From: Sepioteuthis lessoniana
Taxonomy: Eukaryota > Mollusca > Cephalopoda > Myopsida > Loliginidae
DNA length: 64,000 bases
NCBI GenBank assembly: GCA_963585895.1
Contig: OY757911.1
Coordinates: 57,854,129-57,918,128, forward strand
Direction of reading: 5' to 3'
Shown here: positions 1-11,623 of the stretch, in pieces
Numbering within the stretch: position 1 is the first letter of the stretch
Layout: every line of letters begins with the position of its first letter
Position numbers and translations under genes: made by a program
The notes under the pieces: model-generated
What the model saw: only the letters and a program-made list of their open reading frames with translations
Database searches by the model: none
What the model was told of the DNA's origin: nothing

Positions 1-310
1 GAACCTGCCCAACAGTGACCTTTGCCACCCCGGTGGAACACAAAGTGAATACCAGGGAAAACAAAAAAGAGACTAGTACTTGGAACTTGCTTCAGAACTA
101 AAAAGCTATGGTAACGGTGATGCCAACTGTAACTGGTGTGCTTATAACAATCCCCAAAAGATTTTAAGGGGGCTAAAGAGTGAGAAATCAGAACACGAAC
201 CGGGACCATCCAAATTATAGCATTGTTGAGGTCAGCCAAAATACTGAGGAAAGTCCTGAAGATCCGAGGAGACTTGCTGTGAAAAAAAACATCAGCTAAC
301 GCTGGTGTGG
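1..310 (+). mobile_element. L1-like LINE, 3' end fragment (truncated by window start)
   Basis: The translation gives pieces of the C-terminal part of a LINE reverse-transcriptase ORF: TPVEHKVNTRENKKETS, then YLELASELKSY, then VTVMPTVTGVLITIPKRF. These pieces match, in order, the conserved end of L1-like LINE ORF2 (AVPADHRVK..., KYLDLARELKKLWNMK, VTVIPVVIGALGTIPK; recalled, not searched). A LLRSARILRKVLE-like stretch and a 3' UTR start (GAGACTTGCTGTG near 270) follow. The reading frame is broken several times. The A/G-rich run near 320-365 may be the old tail. The clade is tentative. Confidence 0.65.
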
Positions 311-1325
311 AAAGCTCGCAATTAATAATAAGAAAAATAAGAAGAGCAAGAAGAACAAGAAGAATGACACAAAAGGTACGGCACTTAAAAGCGGATAGAG
401 ATACACTTTGCACATCAAGAAAAGAAAGAAAAAATGAATTCGCCATTATTGTACAGTTTGTTGATGCGACAATTCAGAGACTCGAGCAATATACAAAAAA
501 TAGTAAAGAAAGACTGCTTACAGCAGCCAGTGACAGTAATATAATCAGGAATAACTTTGGGACAAAAAGGTAACATGAGCAACCAAAAACTAGTAAACAA
601 AAATCAGAAGAAAAACAACTCCACGGGTACTTCAAGCGACAATAAAAAAAAATCACACTCAAAGGGATTTATACTATGCTAAAAAGAGGTTACATCAAGG
701 GAGAAAATGAATCTCTTTCAATAGCAGCAAAAAAGCACTAATTATATAAAAGCAAAAATTGATACTACACCGAAGAATAGCAAATGTATATTATGTGTTG
801 ACAGTGAGGAAACAGCTTATCATTTAGTAAGCAAACGCTGCAATTTGGCACAAAAGAAATACAAGACTAAATACGACTGGGTGGGAAAAGTGATCGATTA
901 GTATTTGTGCAAGAGACTAAAATTTGATCATGCTAACAAATGTCTATGCATAAACAAAAATTTGTCGTAGAAAATGAGACTTTGGTATAAAAAGGAATCA
1001 TCCAATCCCAATCTGAAGGCCAAGCATATTAACAAGAAGAAAAGACCGTAACATTTCAGGGATTTTGCCTTTCGAGCGGACTGTGAAGGGAAAATACAAG
1101 TAAGCGAAAAGTTAAACAAATATGTGAATCTTTCCAGAAAACTGAAAAATACGTGTAATCTAAAGGTAACAGTTTTACCAATAGTAGTTAGAAACCATGG
1201 AACAGTCCATAGACGCCTAGAAAGAGAACTGGGACAATTGGATATCACCAGAAGACTGAGGTCATCCTAACTTCAACATTTTAAAGACTAGCAAGAATAT
1301 GTAAAAGTCTCCTCAAGACCTGAGA
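311..1325 (+). mobile_element. L1-like LINE, second ORF2 C-terminal fragment
   Basis: A second copy of the same LINE follows directly, head to tail with the first. Ordered pieces are: VDATIQRLEQYTKNSKERLL (about 460-520), EEKQLHGYFKRQ (about 608-645), IKAKIDTTPKNSK then C-x2-C and H/C residues of the zinc-knuckle-like domain (about 745-850), KYKTKYDWVGKVID (about 857-900), MHKQKFVVENETLV (about 943-990), KLNKYVNLSRKLKN (about 1110-1150) and VTVLPIVV (about 1168). The order matches the LINE end domain, but stops and shifts occur throughout, so it is a dead copy. Homology is recognised by eye from known L1-like ORF2 ends. Confidence 0.7.
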
Positions 1326-1794
1326 TGACATGCTGTCTCTAAGAGCTCAGTCAAAACCCATTGTTCAAACTGGTATAAAGTAAGGATTTTCAATGATAGA
1401 GATAAACACCATTTCAGTTTGACATGCCGTTTTATTTCAGCTATTGTTCCATCTTTATTGATAAAATAAATTGTTCTGGCTAAAATGCTTTCACGGCAAC
1501 TTTACAATTTGTGTGTTGTTACATTTGACCGCCTCAGTATTTTATTCTCCCTTCAGTTGTCTCACTATCAACTATCTTCTATATTATCAGATTCTCAAAT
1601 AACCCCAATTAGTAATTTTCTGATCGATTCATCCTCCCATAGTTGGTTAGTTTTCTGCGAATAATTTATTTGAAGATCTCTAATTTGCATGTAAGAAATA
1701 ACATAATCAGTGAAATCTTATTAATGAATGTCGCTCTAAGGTATCAGGATGCCAGAAACCAACTCACAACCAACTCAACTTTAGTATCAGTCAT
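1326..1794. other. no recognised feature
   Basis: AT-rich sequence with no repeat family or coding signature that I can name. The 111-residue open frame over 1643-1978 overlaps the antisense of the tRNA-headed element below and is not regarded as a gene. Confidence 0.5.
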
Positions 1795-2080
1795 GTACAT
1801 TATTTACATTTTTCTGACTTTTGTCCGCATCTTTTTCACCATGTTTATCACAACGCTCCGGCCTTCTTCAGGTGGTTGGAATGTCGAACTTAACCTTTTA
1901 TTTCGCTTACTGGGGCAGACTGTCCTAGTTCCAAGAGCCATATATAATGGATGTCAGTTATCAGTTACCTCCGGTTAATTTCCCCTCTGAAACTTCACTG
2001 CCTTATTGAACTCATACTCTTTGGTTAAGACACTGGATCTAACCAACGCCTTTATCCACTGTGCTATGAATTTCTGGGTA
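1795..2080 (-). mobile_element. family G element: tRNA-like head with hammerhead-like tail
   Basis: On the minus strand the element starts (about 2078-1985) with a tRNA-like head: A-box-like GCACAGTGGATAAAGGCG and B-box-like GAGTTCAATAAGG. It ends (about 1873-1795) with CCTGAAGAAGGCCGGAGCG, TTGTGATAA and AAAGATGCGGACAAAAGTC. The same tail plan recurs near 36.3 kb and 55.4 kb. CTGAAGA followed by a GC-rich stem and a GAAAC-like box resembles the hammerhead module of Penelope-like elements. No coding sequence is visible, so it is non-autonomous. Confidence 0.5.
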
Positions 2081-2108
2081 TTATAAACATAATGTCTTCA
2101 GCAACCAT

Positions 2109-2240
2109 TTTTACCAGTGCCCATATTGAAATTTTGCTGTTATCATTGCATTTTTTTTACCAGAACTCATATTACAACTTTGTTGCTATTATTGCTTTTC
2201 CCTGGCACTCCTTATTACTGGTTCCCATATTGTATTAATT
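2109..2240. repeat. degenerate three-unit tandem repeat, about 50 bp unit
   Basis: Three successive units start near 2111, 2157 and 2214. Each begins TTACCAG/TTACTGG, continues with (C)CCATATTG or CTCATATTAC, and (first two) ends in a TTGCT-T-TTATTGC-like stretch. They are diverged, so this is an old local duplication. Confidence 0.4.
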
Positions 2241-3329
2241 TCTATGCTTGGTCGGCTCAGGAGTTTTTTGTGGCCTAGCATATGTGCTGATTCTTTAAGT
2301 TTATGAATTTTCCATTGGTGTTCCTTCTCTATGATCTCAACCTGGTCCCACAGAGGGCGGTGATCTCCCTTCTGTCTCCACTCATGTATATGATTTACAA
2401 TTACTTTTGAAAATATGTATCATTGCGTTATAAAACGATATCAGGGTCATATGATGAGTATATAATGACATAGATGAGGTATATTTGGATTTGATTAATT
2501 GATGGCTAGCTGGTTTTGGTTATTGATATGCCAAGTTTGCTAATGTAGCGTAGTCACAGATGACTGCTATGTCAGTGATGACTAATCGTCTGATTGAAGA
2601 GGAAAAATGTAAAATACAACTCGCCCCACGTTGTAGGACTTCTGTTTTATACTCTCCACTCTGTTTCTGAGGCTATAGAGGTATGTTGAAATGTATAACG
2701 AACACAATGCGTTGGATAGCTTCTTCGTTCTAGAAAGAAACAGTTCCTCTCGTGTCTCTGAATGATACACTCACCATTCGTCCACACGAACGCTTGTTTC
2801 TTTGTACACAAATCACCAAAACAGAAAGAGCATCAAGAAAACCGTTTTTTTTTTATTGGGGTTCAAAGAAAGCCTAATTCTCACTTTCGCAAAGATGGCC
2901 GATTGATTCTGATGACCTGAGACACTCTTGTTAATTGTGATTTTCAGAAATTTAGCGTTATATGTCTACCTACATTCCAATAACATCTCTAAATGAATGT
3001 TAAGAGAATGTACAATGACGAAACCATGTTCTAAAATGGCTTTTACTGTTGTTGATTCGCTTTACTTCCGTTACCAAAAGATTAACCCAGAATTTTATTT
3101 GAGTTTTCTGACCGCGGGCTGGTTGTCTCAACAAAAATATTTTCCTCTCAATAATAACCATAACAATCAATCAAAATTATCAAATGTTATGTTAAAGAGT
3201 GAAATTATTAAAAATGGATATGAAAAACTCCACATGTTTATTCTAGGTGGTGTTTCCATCGTTATTTTGGCTGGTATTGAAAAAAACAACTAAATTGATG
3301 ATGCAGAGATGACAAAATTGCAATGAAAG

Positions 3330-3600
3330 AAAATGCGATTAATGTAACGGTTGTTGCCGTAAGCATTGGAACAAGAGAGTCCTGAATTAATCAGTTTGCA
3401 TCTTATCTTGCTCTATTTCTGCTGGGGAAAACATGAATGTCTCTGTTATCCCTCCATCTATGGGCAAATTGTAGGACAGACTGGGTTATGTAGTCCTGCT
3501 TGACCATTAGCTAAGGAGAGGATAGACTCTGAAGTCAGACTGCAACACTCAGCTTAAAAATTGACCTTGTGTTATATCCTGATCATAGAGTAGAGATTGG
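3330..3600 (+). mobile_element. SINE family C copy
   Basis: This matches the body seen near 39.0 and 42.7 kb: a TTGC-TCT-ATTTCTGCTGGGGAAA-like block, ATCCCTCCATCTATGGGCAAA, a CAGACTGGGTTATG block, then ACTCTGAAGTCAGACTGCAA and AAAATTGACCTTG. The 5' tRNA-like head is poorly preserved. Confidence 0.5.
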
Positions 3601-3624
3601 GTGAATAGATACTCAGTTACTAAA

Positions 3625-3810
3625 TGCACTTCACATAACGGTTATCGTGTTTGGAAATGGAATCGGCGACCTAAGTTCAACTCCTGAGCAAAGCTGTTTG
3701 CGTTCCACTTCGCGCTAATTCTATTGGAAAAGGCATTACTCCATTACCTCCCGTTAATCTATGAGTAAATAATAGAGCAGACTGGGTTGTTTAGACAAGA
3801 TAAGACAACC
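3625..3810 (+). mobile_element. SINE family C copy, 3'-truncated
   Basis: The family C head-to-mid region is repeated just after the previous copy: GGCGACCTAAGTTCAACTCC, GCGTTCCACTTCGCGCTAAT, GGAAAAGGCATTACTCC and GAGCAGACTGGGTTG. The 3' half is missing. The same-orientation neighbour at 3330 makes this a dimer-like pair. Confidence 0.5.
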
Positions 3811-4552
3811 AATCTACTAGAAGTAATACTCTTAATTTCAACGAGTTTTACTCCGTTTGTATCATATTCTGCTCGTTGGTTGGACAAATACGCATAACTT
3901 ATGAAGTAATTCTTCTCAAAACCATCGAATAATAATTAACATTAATTACTATGTTATGACTAAAAGCATGTTAGATTTAGTTTTTAATAAATGGAATTAA
4001 TATTTAATCAAACACTTTATCCGTCAGTTTGGTTATCTTTCCTCTCATTCATTTCTACCTAACGTGACACAAGTTTCAATAGATCAGAATTCATAAAAAT
4101 ATACTCTGTCTCATCCATTAAAATGCCTGGACTCTAAATAATATCTAGAAAATCTTTTTATGTATCAAGTTATTTTACGCTTCCCTATGATTAGAGGAAA
4201 AATATAAAGGTGTTTCAAGGATGACAGACAACATATATAAAATGTAAAAGAAAAATAATGTAATTGATAAAAGTTGGCTACGACGGTGAAAAGACACATC
4301 AATCTTTATTATTTCTGAAAAGAAGAAAAAGTATCCCTGCTTGTTAAACAAAATTAGGTAGAGGAATAATTAGCCATCATTAAATTGCCTGAAATAAATC
4401 ATCTTTAGAGTCTCCTGTCTATTTTTACTGAGATACAAATTGAATATAAGACTTATTTACCGTTCGATAAACAGACCTTAGCAGTCATTCTATTTTTCTT
4501 AAAAACTTGCTGGGGAAATATGGGGGTGCTTGCAGAGGCAAACTTTAAATTT

Positions 4553-4558
<6 letters not shown>

Positions 4559-4595
<37 letters not shown>

Positions 4596-4655
4596 GCAAC
4601 TAACTAAATAAACTAACTATATATATATATATATATATAGACAGAGAGAGAGGGG
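4559..4655. repeat. (TA)n arrays with GA run
   Basis: Two (TA)n blocks (about 4560-4592 and 4618-4640) flank a short spacer and are followed by GAGAGAGAGGGGGAGGGAG. Short inverted matches (AACTAACTAAATAAACTAAC versus GTTTGTTAGTTACTTAATTA) lie on each side and make a small cruciform possible. Confidence 0.8.
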
Positions 4656-5165
4656 GAGGGAGTTTGTTAGTTACTTAATTAGCTATTTAGTTAGAATTTA
4701 ACTCTAAAATTTCTCTAAATTAGCATTTTATGCTAAAGAATGCAGAGAAATATCGGGATAATTCAGTTATAAAATAAACAAGTTAAATACCTTGGAGTTT
4801 CACGTACTTGATATTCAGGTGAGCGTGTACGTACACACCTGCAGTCTGTTGAATATGTTCTCAATATATTATGCAATATTTAAGATATATGATTTAATCT
4901 GGTGTCAAGTTACGAAGTAAATATTTATATTTGTTGTTGTTGTGACATTTAGATACCAATCCCGATTTTTTATTTAACAGCTTGCAATAACATGTGATAT
5001 TTCCTTCTATATTCAGTTTACGTCGTTTTATACCTCATTTTAAGCACAGGTCCTTTTTGAAATAAACTATTTATCTCATGATTCGTCGCCATGATTTTTT
5101 TATGCTCACAGATGTACTTAGATAGTCTCGCACTATTCGCTTTTCCTTTATTTCTAAAGGAAAAT

Positions 5166-5290
<125 letters not shown>

Positions 5291-5674
5291 GATCACACGC
5301 AAATGCGTCAAAACTATAAACGAGACGAAATTATTATGAGGAACATAATACGTACATACAGGACCAAATGTTTGTTACAAACATATCAAATGAATAATAT
5401 GTCCTAAAAGTTAAAATGTCTTGCCATGTAGTTATTACTGATAGCGAACTAATAACTAAGAATGATTTAGCATATGATCACTTAGATAATATTTTGCAAA
5501 CGGCTGCATTCATTGTTTGTTACATTATAAATCACGTAATGTTATAACTCACATTATAAATACGTGAATTCTCCAAATTCCAACAATAAAGTAAAACGAG
5601 TTAAAACCAATGATGACTAAGTTGTGCATACCCAATCTTTGCGTCTGAATTCTTTTGAATTCATCGGAATTGAC

Positions 5675-5678
<4 letters not shown>

Positions 5679-5735
<57 letters not shown>
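5679..5735. repeat. (TA)n microsatellite
   Basis: Pure (TA)n of about 55 bp. Confidence 0.95.
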
Positions 5736-5738
<3 letters not shown>

Positions 5739-5989
5739 CTTTTAGACATTGATTGTTAACAGATGACAAACTTCACCCTAAAAATAACCAATCATGGTAT
5801 AAAGAGCTCGGTAAGAAGATTTCTGTGATTTTCTTTTGAAACCTAAACAAAACATTACTCTTCTTATGCAAGTACAGAAGAATGTAAGAGAAAAATAATT
5901 CCAAAAACTCTTCAAAAACCTCTGGTCTGTACTTATTAATAAAATTTTAATTAAACGAAAGAGATTAATGCCAAAATATAGTTTATTAC

Positions 5990-6255
5990 CGGGTCATTGG
6001 CCTAATGAGTAGAGTATTCGCCAGTGGTCCCGGAGACCGGGTTTCAATCCCAGATCACGTCATACCAAAGACTTAAAAAATGTTACTGGATACCACCTTG
6101 CTTAACACTCAGCATTATAAGGTAAGGATCAAGGTTAAGGTAGAGCAATCCAGGGAAAGGAGTAGTGCACTCCCTTACACCTCTATGTAGTAGCTATTGA
6201 AAAGGGAGCCTTCGTATCACTCTCGACTATGGTCCCTAACTTTACTTTACAATAT
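5990..6255 (+). mobile_element. SINE family A copy
   Basis: A tRNA-derived SINE. The head reads CATTGGCCTAATGAGTAGAG (A-box region), followed by CGGGTTTCAATCCCAGATC (B box). The body is CATACCAAAGACTTAAAAAA, CACCTTGCTTAACACTCAGC, AGAGCAATCCAGGGAAAGGA and ACACCTCTATGTAGTAGC. The end reads CTCGACTATGGTCCCTAACT then TTACTTTACAA. It looks near full length. The family resembles the octopus tRNA-derived SINEs, but the exact family name was not checked. Confidence 0.8.
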
Positions 6256-6710
6256 AGTTTATATAATGATTAATATTTACTGAGTGTACCCTTATATGAT
6301 ATACATAATTAGATGAGAAAACATAATAGACAGGTCTGATTTTACAATAGCTTAATATATAGTGAAAAACGAATTATGAATAACGAAAGTAATCTTGTAA
6401 AAATGTTGGCCTCAAAATCATCATTGAATAATCCTAAAGAAGCGAGCCCTGTAAAAACAGTGAAGTCAAACATTTTTAAACCTCAAATTCCTTGCTTAGT
6501 TACCGAATATACTCTTAAGTAATTATATCTCATATATAGATTCTCCTGAGATCTATGATCATGACATTATTTATAACTTTATGGAATTAATTTTCAAAAA
6601 GGAGGTTGACTCATAGCTCCTCTTTATGTTTATATGTGGATTACAAAAAATATTCTTCTTGAAATGTTTGATGTTGGCAAGAAATTAGTTCTTAAGAACG
6701 TGACCGACAA

Positions 6711-6966
6711 GTAAAAAGTAAAGTTGGCGACCGTAGTCAAGAGCGACCTGAAGGCTCCCCTTTCAATGGCTACTACACCGAAGTGTAGGGGAGGGCGCTA
6801 CTCCATTTTCTGGATTGTTCCACTTTACCTTACACATGTACCTTACAGTGGTGAGTGTTAGGCAAGGCGGCATCAAGTACCATTTTTGAGTCTTTGGTAT
6901 GACTTGACCTGGAACTGAACCCCGATCTCCCAGGCCATTGGCGAACACTCTAACCATTACGAGTGT
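6711..6966 (-). mobile_element. SINE family A copy, reverse
   Basis: The reverse complement of family A: it starts (+ strand view) AAAGTTGGCGACCGTAGTC, continues GAAGGCTCCCCTTTCAATGG and GGATTGTTCCACTTTACC, then GAGTCTTTGGTATGACTTGA, and ends at the tRNA-like head (CGATCTCCCAGGCCATTGGC, GAACACTCTAACCATTACG). It is near full length. The minus-strand 64-residue frame over it is not a gene. Confidence 0.8.
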
Positions 6967-7999
6967 TTAACATAGAATTATACAAAAGTTGTATATTTTA
7001 GAGGAATAAGTAGGAATAGTTTGATGGAAAACGTTATTTATAAAAAGAATTTTTTTTTTTAAATTCATGGTGTAAAGTGTTGGGAAAGTTTGTTTTTTTA
7101 ATTTTTGTTGTTATTTTTCTATTAAATACAATGAATTTAATGTATCATTAAAGTTTTACTTTTTGTGTTACTAACTATGATTAGTCAGAACTTTTTTTCA
7201 ACTAAGGTATATGTTAAATTTATTTTTCGAATATCTATCTTATCTACTGCCTCAAAACACATTATTCTACTACATTGATATTGGCCCAAATCGTAATATA
7301 TTTTTCTACGGACCTGTGTCTTGTGAACTCATTTCTTTTAACTGATTATGGATTTAAGTTTGTTTAGCAATCACTTTTCTACGTCTATTTAATTGTCTAT
7401 AACATTTATGCTAATGACCTTTGAAAAACAAAAAATAATTTTAACCTAATATGCTAGCAACACTCTTTTCTCACTATTTTCTTATCAGTTGATGTCATAT
7501 TTTAAACATAATATGTATTTATACATATGTATCACTTTTATATAAGGTCATAACTTTTATAAATTTATTTCTTCGTCCCTTCCTACGTTTTCTGCAATCT
7601 GTATTTTGTTTGATTTTTCCTAGTGTATTACTAGTATTTTATTATTAAAAAAGTGAGGCATTTTAGCATATAGTCTTCCATACAAAGGTTATAATTATAA
7701 CTATAGTGTTTAATTAAGTGTAGTTTATCAGCAAGACAGTTTAATGGACTTGCTCTGTAAGTACTTATGGGAAAATACCTGCTAGATCTTTGTGTGTTGC
7801 ACAAATACTGAGGCAACATTCGTGACGTACGCAGACAATCGTTCGTGTTTTATCACTTTAAGAGAAATCATTGTGTATTCTCTGTACTTTCTTTACAAGA
7901 AGAAATCTTTTAACGTTTGTCTTTGTTTTACTTCTCTTGAGCTTTTTTAATCCGCAATCGTTAACCTGGTTAGTCTCTTTTTGGCTAACTTTTTGAAAT
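6967..7999. other. AT-rich sequence, nothing recognised
   Basis: About 1 kb of low-GC sequence with no SINE, LINE or transposase signature that I can see. Confidence 0.5.
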
Positions 8000-8754
8000 T
8001 TTAACCTCTCTTAGATTATTTGACTTTCTCCTTCTGGTATTTCTTTTTTGTTGAGCCTCTGTTGAACTTCAAAAACTGCTTTTGGATTATTGGAGATGCC
8101 TGGGGTTTCTAGGGCTTGACCAGTGAGGCCAGTTCTACTCCAGTGAGAGTTGTCGGTGACATAGAAGGAGAAGCCACATCGAAGGCGCAGATATAGGTGA
8201 GTCCGAGGAGAGAGATGAAAAGAGGGACAACCTAGAAGGCCCACAAAGGGTACTACCAGGAGAGTGTCGGGGAGAAGGAGTGACGTAAGAAAAAAGAACC
8301 AACTCTGTAGCTTAGGAGAAAATATCTAAGTCCCTAAGGGGGCCCAAACAGAGATGGATCTTGACCATGATGATTAATCCGGGAAATCTAAAAATTCGAC
8401 CAACCCTAAGGTCTAAGAAGAGGAGACCACCAGTCAACAAAGAAAACCATACCCAGGTGGCTAGATGTCCGATCAACAGGCCATGGATACAGAAACCAAA
8501 CATTGCTGAACCAGAACCAACTAAACCAAAGGGGACGTCTCTGTAGAAAATCCCAGCATTTCCTAGAAACTTCAGGGAAAATGAGAATTACTTTGATTAG
8601 AGTAGTGCCCGAACGTCCTGTCAGTAAAATCGGCGTTGCGTGTCCTTCTCCACCAAAATTCTGCAAAAGTCCAATCGCAACTCAAAACAGCTCACCAATC
8701 CCTGTTGAACAGTCCAAATGAGAAAAATGGAAACCAGACTCTAACTAGAAAGCG

Positions 8755-8995
8755 GGGTGTCCTCGTGGTGTAATGGTTAAAGCGATGGACTGCGGAATCG
8801 TAGAAATCAAGTTCGTACTCCAGTCGTGCAATTATGTTTACTTTCGGGCAAATACCTTCGGAAAATATATGAACCTCCTTATCCTCCCAGCTATGTGTTA
8901 AATAGTACCACTCCTGTTCTTCTAGGAGAATTGTTTTGGCATTAAATAACCCAAAAGGGTTGATATGCCAATAAACAAAGAAACCGAAACAAAAC
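8755..8995 (+). mobile_element. SINE family B copy
   Basis: The head is tRNA-like: GTCCTCGTGGTGTAATGGTT (A box), AGCGATGGACTGCGGAATCG, and AAGTTCGTACTCCAGTCG (degenerate B box). The body has TTTACTTTCGGGCAAATACC and TCCTCCCAGCTATGTG. The tail is GGCATTAAATAACCCAAAAG then GGTTGATATGCCAATAAA, ending in A-rich sequence. The tail is shared with the composite family D. Confidence 0.75.
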
Positions 8996-9416
8996 CTAGC
9001 TAGAAACTTCCGAGGTTCAATAAGTACCAGCAGTAGAACGACAGCAGTGAGATTCTACGCATCCCATACTACAGAAAATTCTGGAACGTAGGACCCTGTC
9101 TCTTGTTTTCTCTTAGATTAAGACCAAGATACTGGTTAGGCTGAAAAGTGAAATAGTTGACGAACAATGCATCCGTCAAATGTATATACCAGAGACGTTT
9201 TGCTACTTTGAACACTCTGCTCCCATCAGATGGAGAGGTGATGTTCTCTCTCAAGGACATTATAACTATGTTTAACGTCTCCATAGACATGCCTGGAGAG
9301 ATGTTAACAGTCTCCCTTTGTACATATGAGGATGTTGAGCCAATTAATCCACTTTATGGAAACTCCAGCGCACAAAATAGAAATTATGCGTTCAAAATGT
9401 CTGTCCGATAAAAAAG

Positions 9417-9466
9417 GTTGATTGCGATCCCAGATATTCTGCAGAATATCTGGGATCGCAATCAAC
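9417..9466. repeat. perfect 50-bp palindrome
   Basis: The sequence from GTTGATTGCGATCCCAGATA to the mirrored TATCTGGGATCGCAATCAAC is its own reverse complement over all 50 bases, with the centre inside CTGCAG (9439-9444) and no spacer. It lies 5 bp after the stop of the 9157-9411 frame. It would form a 25-bp hairpin in single-stranded DNA or RNA. Confidence 0.95.
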
Positions 9467-11590
9467 TTTCTTCAAAGTCTCCTCTACCTAAACAATCTTC
9501 ACACTCCAAAACAAAACACTACGAAAGACTATAGAAACAGCAACAATCTCAACTTCCCGTCACCAACAATACAAACAAAAGCAACCTAAGGAGCAGTAAA
9601 CATACGCACCAACAAAAATCAAAGAACATGAACAAGCTAAAAGGACAGAAGTCAATACACCCTTCTTAATCTCTTTAAAAATCCCAAGTCTCCTCAAAAA
9701 GTTCTCCCGAAAACACATTTCAAGCTTCACAAATAATGACAAACTACCCAAACAATCCTCTAAAACCTCTTCCAGCCCCTTAACCATCATAAACAATCCA
9801 CTTTCCCTAAAGTTACGACATGTGATGAGAATCATCTCTACCATCCTTATTTGTCTGAAAACGAAGAAAAAATCAAATATTAACAGAACCATCAAGATCA
9901 GCATCAGCTTTACTTTGCTGGAAAACTTCAAAAAAGAAAACTTTCAAAAGGAAATATCGCTTTGATGAAGAGAGAGAGATGCTGTAAATTTCATCCCAAT
10001 TGAAATTGGACAGGAACCCTCCTTCCAAAGGAGAAAAGCACAATGGTGGACGAGAAAAAGACTAAAATTCTCAAAATGTTCAAGGATTCTTTCACTTTAG
10101 TTTGATCGAGGGGGAGATGAGGAACTAAAATATGGAGAATGCTACAGGATACCGAAGAGGCAAGTTCGAACATATAGACAAATTGGGAGAATCCCTCCCT
10201 AGCGAAGGTTTTTCCATTATTTAGCCGACTCTTCTTGCCCACGGGTGGTGAAAGTAGCTAGCTGTATGGAAAGAGTGACAGATACTAAAGTATGTGTTTC
10301 TTTAAAGCAGGACAGCCTCAACGATTCTCCGGTTCTCGATGGTCCTTCATATGAAGTGTATTTGAGGTTGTCACATGTTTTGCCTATTATGATGAATGTC
10401 TTCAACCATTATTCAATCCGTAGACAAGTAACCAGAGATTTGATCCTCTTGCTGGAGAAAAATGGCAGATATGTATGGAAGGAACAAAATGGTTACAAAC
10501 CTATAACTCCCCTAAACACAGACTTGAAGATTTTAACCGAGTTCTTAGCGAAGCATTTGCAGCTTGTTTCTCATGATCTGATCGAAATTGCACAGAACTA
10601 CGGTGTAAAGGGTGGATCACTTCAAAACAATTTGCACTTGTTGACAGAAAAACTACAGAACATGGGCTGATCAGTTCAGATCAATACAAAATATTCAATA
10701 GCGTGCACAATCGGTTCTTGGTAACTATTTTGGAGACCACTGTATTCAAACTAGCGTCCTGCATTCCGTGTCTATCCCCTACAGCAGTTGTACAAGCAAA
10801 AAAAAAACACTCGGGGTCTTTCATGATCAAACAGTTCGGCAGGGTTTCTCTCACTCTCTTCACCTTGTTTTGGACTCTTTGCTTCAAAGGCTTACGTATG
10901 CGATGGTAAATCAGGTCCTACATTCAACATGCTCTCTCGGTTTCTACATACACCGATGATTTCACTGTGTTTTTGCCATGCTGATCGGATATAAGCACCG
11001 TGTGATAGGAGCCTGCAAGGTAGGAGAAGGTGTCAAAGCCCAAAATGAATTCGAAAAAGAGAGAGGGGGCGTTGTTCCTCAGGAGATTCCATTTCCTGAC
11101 CGATCGCTCCCCTTCAGGTATGGTTCAATCCTGATCTTCAGTTGGAAAAGAAATACAGACGAAATTTGAAACCCAGGTGCGCACCCGGCTTCGAAGGCGT
11201 TTGTTCTCAAAGGGCAGAGCAGATGTATGCACTGTCTACATTTTCCATTTGATCCGTTACTGGTTATCAGTTTTTCCTCGGCCTCTTCAGTTAATTGCCT
11301 TACGGTGGATCCTTTTTACCCACCAGTGGAAATAAGGCAGGCCACTTGTATGCAGGAAAGACAACCAATCATCCCTTCTATTCTTTTTAGTTCCAAATAG
11401 GATTCGCTACGAATGATAACCATTTTAAATCTATCCAACTTGTATATCCACCCTCCATTAACAACGAACACATAAAACGAAAGGCCTGCTAAAAATGAAA
11501 AGTAATTTGTTGTTTTTAGCAAACTTAATAATATCAAAATTGAGGTTCTGAATATTTTTCTACTCAGACGCATTATGTGGAAATGGTCAT

Positions 11591-11592
11591 TA

Positions 11593-11620
<28 letters not shown>
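11591..11620. repeat. (CT)n microsatellite
   Basis: About 28 bp of (CT)n. Confidence 0.9.

Positions 11621-11623
<3 letters not shown>

Larger units (their letters stand above)
8000..11310. other. unassigned, ORF-bearing, GC-richer block
   Basis: About 3.3 kb that is less AT-rich than its surroundings and, apart from a family B SINE at 8755-8995, lacks the window's usual repeats. It holds several short open frames: plus 9157-9411 (84 codons, TTG first), minus 9560-9931 (123 codons, hydrophobic start), plus 10245-10670 (141 codons, GTG first; contains DLILLLEKNGRYVWKEQNGY) and plus 10978-11169. None has a motif that I recognise and none opens with a convincing eukaryotic start context. The converging frames at 9157-9411 and 9560-9931 face each other across the 50-bp palindrome at 9417. 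It could be a fossil of an unidentified mobile or virus-derived element, or degraded host sequence. I cannot decide. Confidence 0.25.

Noticed and set aside
6763-6957. 64-codon minus-strand frame with a plausible start
   Set aside because: It is wholly inside a family A SINE and spans its tRNA-like head.
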